From Dehalococcoidia bacterium (GTDB taxonomy: Bacteria > Chloroflexota > Dehalococcoidia > GIF9 > AB-539-J10), in assembly GCA_030626915.1 (NCBI GenBank), contig DAOUTC010000075.1, forward strand, positions 1 to 5,944: a stretch of DNA of 5,944 nucleotides, in the 5' to 3' direction. Below the pieces are notes generated by a model, which was given only the letters and a program-made list of their open reading frames with translations, did no database searches and was not told where the DNA came from. The position numbers and the translations under genes were made by a program. Below, piece by piece: positions 1 to 5,944 of this stretch. Within the stretch, counting starts at the first letter, position 1. Each line of letters starts with the position of its first letter.

Positions 1-38
1 AAGGATTCAGAACGACAGGAGGAAAGCTCGCAATGACA
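1..38. repeat. Family B repeat fragment downstream of argS
   Basis: GCTCGCAATGAC at 26-37 is identical to the segment inside argS (1059-1070). The flanking bases towards the left edge (GGATTCAGAACGACAGGAGG) look like the degenerate continuation of the same kind of repeat and may run off the window. This is ordinary placement for such elements, outside genes, and supports reading the argS copy as the same mobile family. Confidence 0.55.
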
Positions 39-41
39 GAT

Positions 42-61
42 AAAAAAGCCGGCGATGACTT
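42..61 (-). terminator. Weak intrinsic-terminator candidate after argS
   Basis: On the minus strand, just after the argS stop codon, AAGTC and GGCTT (with one T-G pair and a 6-nt loop) form a short stem that runs into TTTTTT (47-42). The stem has only 5 bp, so termination would be inefficient. The position, 7 nt past the stop, is what supports the call. Confidence 0.3.
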
Positions 62-67
62 GAATTC

Positions 68-1786
68 CTACATCCTTTCAGGGGCTGCCATGCACATAAG
101 GTGGAGAGTCTTGGCTAAAACGATTTGAGTGGCTCTGACTAATTTGAGCCGTGCTTTGGTCAGTGCCTCATCTTGGGAAACTACTCTGCACTGCTTGTAA
201 AAGCTATGAAAAACGGTAGCTAAGTCTTGGGCGTAATAAGGCAAGTGGTGGGGCTGCAAAGTATTTACCACCTCCTCTATTATTTCAGGTAGAAGGATTA
301 AGCGGCGAATTAAAGTTAGCTCAGGTGTGGTGGTGAGCAAAGAAACATCACCCTGGCTATAATCAATTTCTCTTTGCTTAGCCAGTCGGAGGATGCTGGC
401 AATTCGGGCATGAGCATATTGGATATAGTAGACAGGGTTATCTGCTGATTGCTTTTTAGCTAGCTCTATATCAAAGTCCATCTGGCTATCAGCAGAGCGG
501 GAAAGGAAGAAGAAGCGGCAAGCATCGGGTCCTACTTCATCTACTAGTTCCCGCAAGGTAACAATATCACCGCTACGCTTGGATACTCTGATTATTTCCT
601 CGCCACGCCGCAAGGTAACTAGTTGACATATTATTATTTTGAGCTGTTGAGGGTCCTTTCCCAGGGCTTTGATTGCTGCTTTCATTCGGGGAACATGTCC
701 TTGGTGGTCAGCACCCCAAATGTCAATCACGGTGTCGAATTTTCGCTCCAGAAACTTGTTGTAATGATAGGCGATATCGGAGGCAAAGTAAGTAGGGGAA
801 CCGTCGCTACGCACTAACACATTATCTTTGTCCTCACCTAAGGCGCTGGACTCAAACCAGATGGCATTATCCTTCTTGGTTACATAAGCTCCTTTTTGTA
901 ATAATTCCATGGCTCGGTAGTATTGCTTGTTGTGGTAAAGGCTTTTTTCGCTAAACCAGATATCAAATTCAACATTTATTAGCTTAAGGTCTTGCTTAAT
1001 ACTACTTATTATCTTTTCAAGTCCGATCTTACCCAGTTCTGAACTTGCTTCCTCTTCGGCTCGCAATGACGATTCACCCTCACCTAACCCGCTCATGTAA
1101 TGAAGTTTCTTTTCCTTACAAGAGAGGGAAAATCTATCGCCTTGCTCCCGAATAATCTCTTTTGCCAGGTCAATCATATAACTACCCCGGTAGCCATCGG
1201 GCGGCATGCTGATTTCTCTGCCTAAGCATTGCTGATAACGAGCATAAAGAGAGCGGTTAAAGGCATCTATTTGGCTACCGATATCATTCAGGTAATATTC
1301 TTTTTCTACCGAATAGCCGGCGGCAGCCAGAACATTAGCCAAGGTGCTACCTAAGACAGCACCACGACCGTGACCTACATGAAGTGGCCCAGTAGGATTG
1401 ACGCTAACAAACTCGAGTTGAACGCGGTTACCTTTGCCTAAAGCAAAGTCGCCATATGACTCGCCAGCGGCCAAAATTGATTCTATTTGTTTGGCTAGCC
1501 AATCATCTCGCAAGGTGAAATTGATAAAGCCAGGCGAAGCAATAAAAAACTTGTCAATTTCTGCAGGAGGTGATATGTGTTCAGCTATTTTCTCGGCTAT
1601 AGCTAGAGGAGGCATCTTCATTGCTCGAGCTAGCTTTAGAGGAAGCCCCGAGGCGAAGTCTCCATGCTCAGGATTCTGGGGATGCTCTATGACCACTTCA
1701 GGCAAGGTTACGGTAACAAGACTTCCCTCTTGTTGTGCTTTAATGACTGCCTGTTGCAGACAAGTAGCTAATTTTTTCTTAAGCAT
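68..1786 (-). CDS. argS: Arginyl-tRNA synthetase, with a repeat-derived insertion in the catalytic domain region
   Basis: ArgRS joins arginine to tRNA-Arg using ATP; it is a cytoplasmic class I synthetase. The 572-residue length is near the usual range. Order: N-terminal tRNA D-loop recognition (Add1) domain about 1-110; Rossmann catalytic domain with HVGH (136-139) as the HIGH motif, preceded by FVSVNPTGP; LVRSDGSPTYFASDIAYH (324-341); GADHQGHVPRMKAA (358-371); RVSKR (400-404) at the KMSKS position, degenerate as in many ArgRS; and a DALR-type anticodon-binding domain about 450-572 ending in the expected APERM. Residues 220-253, between GDRF and GLEKII, form an unusually long Ser/Glu/Lys-rich segment that coincides with two repeats. 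The start is ATG at 1786; the only purine-rich Shine-Dalgarno-like stretch (GAGGG at 1806-1802) is 15 nt away, which is long. There is no alternative start close by. It lies 75 nt downstream of recG, so co-transcription is plausible. Confidence 0.96.
   Translation of the reverse strand: MLKKKLATCLQQAVIKAQQEGSLVTVTLPEVVIEHPQNPEHGDFASGLPLKLARAMKMPPLAIAEKIAEHISPPAEIDKFFIASPGFINFTLRDDWLAKQIESILAAGESYGDFALGKGNRVQLEFVSVNPTGPLHVGHGRGAVLGSTLANVLAAAGYSVEKEYYLNDIGSQIDAFNRSLYARYQQCLGREISMPPDGYRGSYMIDLAKEIIREQGDRFSLSCKEKKLHYMSGLGEGESSLRAEEEASSELGKIGLEKIISSIKQDLKLINVEFDIWFSEKSLYHNKQYYRAMELLQKGAYVTKKDNAIWFESSALGEDKDNVLVRSDGSPTYFASDIAYHYNKFLERKFDTVIDIWGADHQGHVPRMKAAIKALGKDPQQLKIIICQLVTLRRGEEIIRVSKRSGDIVTLRELVDEVGPDACRFFFLSRSADSQMDFDIELAKKQSADNPVYYIQYAHARIASILRLAKQREIDYSQGDVSLLTTTPELTLIRRLILLPEIIEEVVNTLQPHHLPYYAQDLATVFHSFYKQCRVVSQDEALTKARLKLVRATQIVLAKTLHLMCMAAPERM
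1035..1074. repeat. Family B repeat (GTCATTGCGAGC type) inside argS
   Basis: On the minus strand this reads CGTCATTGCGAGCCGAAG followed by a GAAGCAA-like tail. It resembles the widespread bacterial intergenic repeat with the pattern GTCATTGCGAGCGAAGCGAAGCAATC (known from general experience, split here as remembered consensus). It shares the exact 12-mer GCTCGCAATGAC (1059-1070) with positions 26-37. A small perfect palindrome, AGTTCTGAACT, lies at its outer edge (1035-1045). It encodes about residues 238-251 of ArgS in frame. Confidence 0.65.
1075..1128. repeat. Family A repeat, copy inside argS, inverted relative to the recG copy
   Basis: This stretch begins CACCCTCACCTA and carries ATGTAATGAA (1095-1104) and TTCCTTACAAGAGAGG (1112-1127). 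Both match the reverse complement of the recG copy, in the same order and with almost the same spacing (7 nt here, 8 nt in recG). The far end lacks the closing GGTGAGGGTG, so the copy looks shortened on that side. It encodes about residues 220-237 of ArgS in frame. It directly abuts a family B repeat. Confidence 0.75.
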
Positions 1787-1799
1787 TGAGATTGTTTTT

Positions 1800-1837
1800 C
1801 ACCCTCACCTTCATCCTCTCCCATCAAGGGAGAGGAT
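1800..1837. repeat. Family A repeat with a perfect hairpin in the recG-argS gap
   Basis: CACCCTCACCTT (1800-1811) is identical to the first 12 nt of the recG copy. It is followed by a perfect 10-bp stem, ATCCTCTCCC (1813-1822) with GGGAGAGGAT (1828-1837), and a 5-nt loop. The element ends 13 nt before the argS start codon. There is no T-run after the stem on either strand, so it is not a standard intrinsic terminator. On the mRNA it would place a stable hairpin about 26 nt upstream of the argS start and would supply the nearest purine-rich stretch, GGTGAGGGTG. Confidence 0.8.
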
Positions 1838-1861
1838 AGTTTGCTCATAGCTAACACTTTA

Positions 1862-4372
1862 TTAGCTCCATTCAACGTCTTTAGACCACACTTTAGACAG
1901 TTGCTGTCTCAGGAGCTGGTGTTCGGGGTTCCCCAAATTGTTTTCTCCTTGGAAAAGGTTTATTGCCTCTTGCCGAGCTAGCTCCAGAAGTTGCAAATTC
2001 GATAGTTTAGCCACCTTAAGGTCAGGCAAGCCACTTTGCTGTGTGCCAAAAAATTGCCCCGGGCCTCTTAGCTCGAGGTCTTTCTCAGCTAAAGCAAAGC
2101 CATCGTGAATTTTCTCCATCAACTTAAGCCGCTCTCTTGCTTCAGGTGAAAATTTTTCAGGGATAAGTATGCAATAAGCTTGCTCTTTATTTCGTCCCAC
2201 TCGCCCTCTAAATTGGTGGAGCTGTGACAGTCCAAAGTGGTCAGCACCCTCCACTAGCATAACTGTGGCGTTAGGTATATCAATGCCAACCTCCACCACT
2301 GAGGTTGACACCAGTATATCAAGCTCTCCTTCTCGAAAACGGCGCATTACCTTTTCTTTATCGCTGGGGGGCATTCGGCCATGAAGTAACCCTAATTTTA
2401 AATCGGGGAAAATTTCTTTGCACAAATACTCATATTCAGTAGTAGCAGCTTTTGCCTCCAGTATTTCTGATTCTTCAATCAAAGGACAGATAATGAAGGC
2501 TTGCTTACTCTGGCTAACCTGGCGACGCAGGAAACTATAAGCTTTTTCTGTGTATTGTGGCTGAAGGAATCTTGTTTTCACTTCCTGTCGTCCCGGGGGT
2601 AACTCATCAATGGTAGAAAGGTCGAGGTCACCATAAAGTGTCAGTGCCATAGTTCGGGGAATGGGAGTGGCGGTCATAGCCAATATATGAGGGTTAAAGC
2701 CTTTTTGACGCAGATTCTGACGTTGTAGAACACCAAACCTTTGTTGCTCATCTATAACTGCTAAGCCTAGCTTGTAAAATTCCACCTCTTTTTGAATAAG
2801 GGCGTGGGTGCCAATGACAATACCAATTTCACCTTGCTTGATTCTACAATGTAAATCCTCTTTCTCATTATCGCTGAGGCTGCCAATGAGCAAAGCTATA
2901 GTAAGTGGACGTGGAAGGAATCCTGCGTAGCACCTGGGATTACTTCGCTGACTCGTAGCTAACGTTGAGGGTTGAGTGCCGGCTTTAGACAAATAATCAC
3001 AGATATTGTGGAAGTGCTGTTCAGCCAGCACCTCGGTAGGTGCCATCAGTGCCCCTTGATGGCCATTGGCCACTGTCATTAATAAAGCCAAAGTAGCAAT
3101 CACGGTTTTACCGCTGCCTACTTCACCTTGAAGAAGCCTTGACATAGCCCTGGGTTGTTTAAGGTCGGTTAAAATCTCTCCTAGTACTCGCTCCTGGGCT
3201 CGGGTCAGAGTGAAAGGCAAACAGTGTAAAAATGTATCGATAACCTCTTGGTGTATATTAAAGGCATTGCCTGGCTGACTTTCTTGCCAATCTCGCTTTC
3301 TACTCAGCACACCTAATTGAAGTAAGAATAGCTCATCGAAGGCTAACCTCTTCTTTGCCTTCTCCGCTATCAAGTAGTCATCAGGATAGTGAATTTGAGC
3401 AATTGCTTCAGGAAGGTGTAATAAATGGCATCGGTTTTTTATCTCTGAGGGTAGGAAATCACTTATATGGCATGCCCAGCCATCAATAGCTTCTTTTGTC
3501 CATTTCCGTACTTGCCGGGGATATAAACCTTGGGTGAGTGGATAGACGGGAACCAGGCGAGCAGTGTGGATTAGTTCTTTCTGCTCAAGCATTTCCCATT
3601 CGGGGGATTCAAAAACTTTTTGTCCTTTGAATGAGTAAACTGTGCCACTAATTACCACTTTAGCATTGGTGGGGAATCTTTTGGCTAGATAAGGTTGATT
3701 GAACCAAACTACTTTGACGTTTCCTGTCTCATCACCCACGATTGCCTCAGTGCCTTTCCGATTCCCAAAAGTGGCTATCCTAGCTTGCCATATCAAGCCT
3801 ATAATGGTTTGCTCCTTCCCTTCCTCAAGTTCAGCAATAAATTTTCTCTGGCTATAATCGACATACCTCCGAGGGAAGAAATAAAGCAAATCATGCACCG
3901 TCCTTACATTTAGTCTGGCAAATTTATTAGCCGTGGTTGACGTAATGCCCTTGATAATAGTTATGGGTGAGTCTAATCCATCGCTTTTCTTTTCGGGATG
4001 CGACTTAACTACCTCTGTCACCCTCACCTTATTCCTCTCTTGTAAGGAAGAAGAGAATTCATTACATAGAGGAGGGGTGAGTATGTCTTGCTTCGCTTCT
4101 TCCAGCTTGTCTAACCAATCGAAGAGGCGCTTTGTCCATTTCTTACGTTCATCTACGTCAATGGAACTATAATTGGAATTAGCTAAGTTGAGCTCATCGA
4201 ATTCAGCTAAAAGTTGCGGGTTATTTACGCTTTGCCTAATCTGTCCTGCCTGTTTGTGAAGATATCTATCCAGACCACCGATTACCGCTTTGTCGCTATA
4301 TCCTTTCTGGCGCTCTAATTCAAGAATCTTTCTTAGCGAATCAATAGTTGTCATTTTGCTAGAGGTCATCAC
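1862..4372 (-). CDS. recG: ATP-dependent DNA helicase RecG, with two repeat-derived peptide insertions
   Basis: RecG is a superfamily 2 helicase that regresses stalled forks and branch-migrates junctions. Residue numbers count from the GTG at 4372. An N-terminal helical extension covers about 14-95, the wedge/OB region about 138-330, then the helicase core: Walker A GEVGSGKT (416-423), motif II DEQQ (541-544), TATP (567-570), motif VI QLHQFRGRVGR (717-727), and the RecG C-terminal hallmark DLELRGPGQFFGTQQSGLP (765-783). At 836 residues it is long (E. coli about 693, Thermotoga about 780). The excess includes a leader extension plus two low-conservation segments, about 98-132 and 464-489, which coincide with repeat DNA. 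Motif II reads DEQQ where most RecG proteins have DEQH. A TAA directly precedes the GTG; the next codon is ATG (4369) and another ATG lies at 4354. None has a clear Shine-Dalgarno sequence, so the start is uncertain by up to 18 nt. The frame is intact throughout. Confidence 0.96.
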   Translation of the reverse strand: MMTSSKMTTIDSLRKILELERQKGYSDKAVIGGLDRYLHKQAGQIRQSVNNPQLLAEFDELNLANSNYSSIDVDERKKWTKRLFDWLDKLEEAKQDILTPPLCNEFSSSLQERNKVRVTEVVKSHPEKKSDGLDSPITIIKGITSTTANKFARLNVRTVHDLLYFFPRRYVDYSQRKFIAELEEGKEQTIIGLIWQARIATFGNRKGTEAIVGDETGNVKVVWFNQPYLAKRFPTNAKVVISGTVYSFKGQKVFESPEWEMLEQKELIHTARLVPVYPLTQGLYPRQVRKWTKEAIDGWACHISDFLPSEIKNRCHLLHLPEAIAQIHYPDDYLIAEKAKKRLAFDELFLLQLGVLSRKRDWQESQPGNAFNIHQEVIDTFLHCLPFTLTRAQERVLGEILTDLKQPRAMSRLLQGEVGSGKTVIATLALLMTVANGHQGALMAPTEVLAEQHFHNICDYLSKAGTQPSTLATSQRSNPRCYAGFLPRPLTIALLIGSLSDNEKEDLHCRIKQGEIGIVIGTHALIQKEVEFYKLGLAVIDEQQRFGVLQRQNLRQKGFNPHILAMTATPIPRTMALTLYGDLDLSTIDELPPGRQEVKTRFLQPQYTEKAYSFLRRQVSQSKQAFIICPLIEESEILEAKAATTEYEYLCKEIFPDLKLGLLHGRMPPSDKEKVMRRFREGELDILVSTSVVEVGIDIPNATVMLVEGADHFGLSQLHQFRGRVGRNKEQAYCILIPEKFSPEARERLKLMEKIHDGFALAEKDLELRGPGQFFGTQQSGLPDLKVAKLSNLQLLELARQEAINLFQGENNLGNPEHQLLRQQLSKVWSKDVEWS
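2906..2975. repeat. Probable family B-like palindromic repeat inside the recG helicase core
   Basis: Arms GAAGGAATCC (2914-2923) and GGATTACTTC (2937-2946) form a 10-position stem with one mismatch and a 13-nt loop. On the minus strand the right-hand part reads CGAGTCAGCGAAGTAATCCC, resembling the GCGAGTGAAGCGAAGCAATCCC part of family B, and it is translated as SQRSNPR. It encodes about residues 466-489 of RecG, a segment that is not expected between the helicase motifs of the family. The similarity is degenerate, so the family assignment is tentative. Confidence 0.55.
4019..4082. repeat. Family A palindromic repeat, copy inside recG
   Basis: This stretch starts CACCCTCACCTT and ends GGGGTGAG, giving imperfect terminal inverted repeats around an A/G- and T/C-rich centre. 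It shares 16 nt exactly with the argS copy in the opposite orientation (CCTCTCTTGTAAGGAA at 4034-4049 against its complement at 1112-1127), and a further 10 nt, TTCATTACAT at 4058-4067, against 1095-1104. It encodes about residues 97-118 of RecG without stops. Repeat membership is seen directly; transposition into the gene is inferred. Confidence 0.75.
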
Positions 4373-4384
4373 TTAATTATGGTG

Positions 4385-4397
4385 AAGTACAGTACTT
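4385..4397. promoter_or_regulatory. Perfect 13-nt palindrome AAGTACAGTACTT upstream of recG, possible operator
   Basis: AAGTAC and GTACTT form a perfect inverted repeat around a single central A. The site lies between the possible -10 element and the recG start codon, where a bound repressor could block transcription. It does not match the LexA boxes I know from E. coli or Bacillus, so no regulator is named. Confidence 0.3.
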
Positions 4398-4408
4398 ATA
4401 GAATATCA
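4395..4408 (-). promoter_or_regulatory. Possible extended -10 promoter for recG
   Basis: On the minus strand TGATATTCT (4408-4400) fits the TGn-extended -10 pattern, with 4 of 6 matches to TATAAT; the overlapping TATAAG (4400-4395) matches 5 of 6. No convincing -35 box is seen 16-18 nt upstream. Transcription from here would give a very short leader before the recG start, consistent with the lack of a Shine-Dalgarno sequence, but this is weak evidence. Confidence 0.22.
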
Positions 4409-4463
4409 CATTTCTGCTTCGAGGACGAAGACAGTTGAAAAGCGGAGTTTTAGGAGGCCGAGG

Positions 4464-5944
4464 TTATTCCAGCGAGATTATATAATTATAATGTGGTTGC
4501 TCACCCCGAACCACTTCAACCTCGAGGTGATATCCCTTTCGGATTTTCTGGGCTATATCTTCAGCTTCAGCAGCTTGAGTTTCAGCACCGTAGTAAATAG
4601 TTACCATTTCTGCTTTTTCAGCATTTGCCTTCATTAGAGCTTCAAAGATAACATCTAATATATTATCTCCATTAGCTATTAAATTCTCATCGTTTAGAAT
4701 AGCGATAAATTGCCCCTTCTTTATCTTTTGTCCGTTCATATGCGTTGTGCGCACTGCTTTAGTAACTTCTATAGTTTTTACTGTGGATATTGCTTGTTCC
4801 ATAATGCGTGCATTTTCCTCTAAATTCATTTCATAATTGAAGGCAAGAAGTGCTGCGATACCTTGCGGAATAGTCTTAGTAGGGATTAGCTTTATCTTCT
4901 TCGAAGTTAAAGAGTCAACCTGAGAGGCTGTGAGGACGATATTTCTGTTATTGGGCAGCAAAATAATATTATCTGAGGGTGCTGATTCCACAGCCCGCAA
5001 TAGGTCGCGAACGCTGGGATTCATTGTTTGACCCCCAGGAACAATGATTGTAGCCCCTAGACTATTAAATACCTCAAAAAAACCATTTCCTGAGGCCACT
5101 GTTACTATAGCGATGTCCACCCTGGGCATTCTTTCTTTTTGCATCTTGATAAATTCTGCATACTGGTCATCCATATTATCGACTTTTATCTGGTGTAATG
5201 TGCCTAGATGGGTGGCGTAACCAATAACTTCGCCAGGCTTGAAGCTGTGGATATGAACTCTAAGCATAGAGCTATTGCCGGCGAGCATTAGAGATTGCCC
5301 CTTCTTCCTTAACTTTTTGCTGATCTTGTCCAAATTGAGTTTTTGCCCCTCCAGCAGAAACTCAATGCAATATCCATAGGGCATCTCTACCTCAGCCGCG
5401 GGAGCCATTTTAGAAACTAAGGGTAATTTAGCTGTGACCAGCCTGGGTTTTCGGTGCCGCATTTTATCGCCTTCTCCCTTGAGGAAATGAAGGGCACCAT
5501 CCAGCAAAACATAAATTCCTTCCCCCCCAGCATCCACTACTCCTGCTTCGCGCAGTACTGGTAATAAGTCGGGTGTCCGGGCTACTGAATCCTTAGCTGC
5601 CTCTGTTGTAGTTTCTACTACCGAAAGTAAGCTTTCATAGTTGGCTTTGGTAGCCTCTTCAGCAGCTTTAGCGGCATCTCGAAGCACTGTCAACATAGTC
5701 CCTTCTACTGGGTGGACGATTCCTTCGTAAGCAGCTTGCGACGCCTCAGCTAATGCCAGGGCAAGATCTCTGCCATTGAAGGAACTTTTGCCTTCTAATC
5801 CTCTGGCTAAGCCACGCCAGAATTGTGATAGAATAACTCCTGAATTACCCCGAGCCCCCATCAAAGCACCATGTGCCATTGATTTAGCTACTGAGGAAGC
5901 ATCGTTATCCGTGTTTTGTTTTGCCTCCTCCATAGCAGAGTGCA
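4464..5944 (-). CDS. fakA: Fatty acid kinase catalytic subunit FakA-like (DAK2 / DegV-like protein), 5' end missing
   Basis: Family knowledge: FakA (YloV family) phosphorylates fatty acids delivered by a FakB/DegV lipid-binding partner, yielding acyl-phosphate for phospholipid synthesis in the cytoplasm. The frame is open to the right edge. Counting from the first in-window Met (5933) gives 489 residues; the family is usually about 550, so roughly 60 N-terminal residues are missing, including the expected Asp-rich metal/ATP site of the DAK2 domain. Visible: GARGNSGVILSQ at residues 27-38, typical of the kinase domain; DAGGEGIYVLLDG near 134-146, ending that domain; a middle domain with GYC (Cys189) and VHIH (His227, His229), matching the Zn-ligand pattern reported for Staphylococcus FakA; and a C-terminal DegV-like domain with GGQTMNPS at 300-307. 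The protein ends in TAA, 91 nt before recG. The Met at 5933 is not a true start. No FakB gene lies in the window, so the lipid partner is inferred. Family assignment is firm; the exact substrate is not. Confidence 0.9.
   Translation of the reverse strand, partial: HSAMEEAKQNTDNDASSVAKSMAHGALMGARGNSGVILSQFWRGLARGLEGKSSFNGRDLALALAEASQAAYEGIVHPVEGTMLTVLRDAAKAAEEATKANYESLLSVVETTTEAAKDSVARTPDLLPVLREAGVVDAGGEGIYVLLDGALHFLKGEGDKMRHRKPRLVTAKLPLVSKMAPAAEVEMPYGYCIEFLLEGQKLNLDKISKKLRKKGQSLMLAGNSSMLRVHIHSFKPGEVIGYATHLGTLHQIKVDNMDDQYAEFIKMQKERMPRVDIAIVTVASGNGFFEVFNSLGATIIVPGGQTMNPSVRDLLRAVESAPSDNIILLPNNRNIVLTASQVDSLTSKKIKLIPTKTIPQGIAALLAFNYEMNLEENARIMEQAISTVKTIEVTKAVRTTHMNGQKIKKGQFIAILNDENLIANGDNILDVIFEALMKANAEKAEMVTIYYGAETQAAEAEDIAQKIRKGYHLEVEVVRGEQPHYNYIISLE

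Noticed and set aside
623..817. Short plus-strand open frame within argS
   Set aside because: Antisense shadow of a strongly conserved part of argS, with no recognisable product.
1035..1128. Frameshift or pseudogene signature in argS
   Set aside because: The frame is continuous and all catalytic and anticodon-binding motifs are present on both sides, so the odd segment is an in-frame insertion rather than a break.
1813..1837. Hairpin as a rho-independent terminator between recG and argS
   Set aside because: The stem is strong, but neither strand has a T-run right after it, and the sequence belongs to a repeat family also found inside genes.
1434..1850. Open frame of 138 codons on the plus strand
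   Set aside because: It lies antisense to the N-terminal part of argS and runs into the family A repeat; its product resembles no family and argS is certain.
1787..1861. T-box or other riboswitch leader for argS
   Set aside because: The gap is only 75 nt and most of it is repeat sequence; there is no room for a T-box and no conserved T-box core.
3695..4172. Two plus-strand open frames (3695-3913 and 3933-4172)
   Set aside because: Both are antisense to recG, and the second owes its openness partly to the repeat copy. No independent evidence of coding.
4417..4430. Small hairpin CTTCG-AGGA-CGAAG in the fakA-recG gap
   Set aside because: Only 5 bp with no adjoining T-run; it might be a remnant of a family B repeat, but the match is too short to claim.
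1..5944. CRISPR array, tRNA or rRNA gene, or transposase
   Set aside because: No evenly spaced direct repeats, no cloverleaf or rRNA-like sequence, and no transposase motifs were seen on either strand.

Overview
The window holds three genes, all read on the minus strand, in the order fakA (5' end cut off by the right edge), recG, argS. All three are complete or near-complete housekeeping genes: a fatty-acid-kinase-type DAK2/DegV-like protein, the ATP-dependent DNA helicase RecG, and arginyl-tRNA synthetase. By eye the base composition is in the mid-40s % GC. The long N-terminal extension of RecG and the general feel of the proteins suggest a Chloroflexota bacterium, probably of the Dehalococcoidia. 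This is inference from family memory, not from a search.

Layout from the right edge, in the direction of transcription: fakA 5944-4464; a gap of about 91 nt (4373-4463) with a possible extended -10 promoter and a perfect 13-nt palindrome; recG 4372-1862; a 75-nt gap (1787-1861) occupied mostly by a repeat element with a 10-bp perfect hairpin; argS 1786-68; then 67 nt with a weak terminator-like hairpin and a repeat fragment running to the left edge. The close spacing allows co-transcription, although recG may also have its own promoter. fakA next to recG is also a familiar neighbourhood in Firmicutes. The three products do not share a pathway: lipid activation, replication-fork repair and tRNA charging.

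The unusual part is a set of short dispersed repeats of at least two families. Family A begins CACCCTCACCT and has palindromic character. It occurs in the recG-argS gap, inside recG (N-terminal region) and inside argS (between the HIGH and KMSKS-like motifs). Family B contains GTCATTGCGAGC or a degenerate form. It occurs downstream of argS, inside argS directly next to the family A copy, and probably inside the helicase core of recG. All copies within genes keep the frame open and appear as extra peptide segments at places where related proteins have short loops. The recG and argS copies of family A lie in opposite orientations relative to their reading frames, so the same DNA is translated into unrelated peptides. 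This resembles the in-frame palindromic elements described in Rickettsia genes and is the main point of interest here. No CRISPR array, RNA gene, transposase or phage gene is visible.
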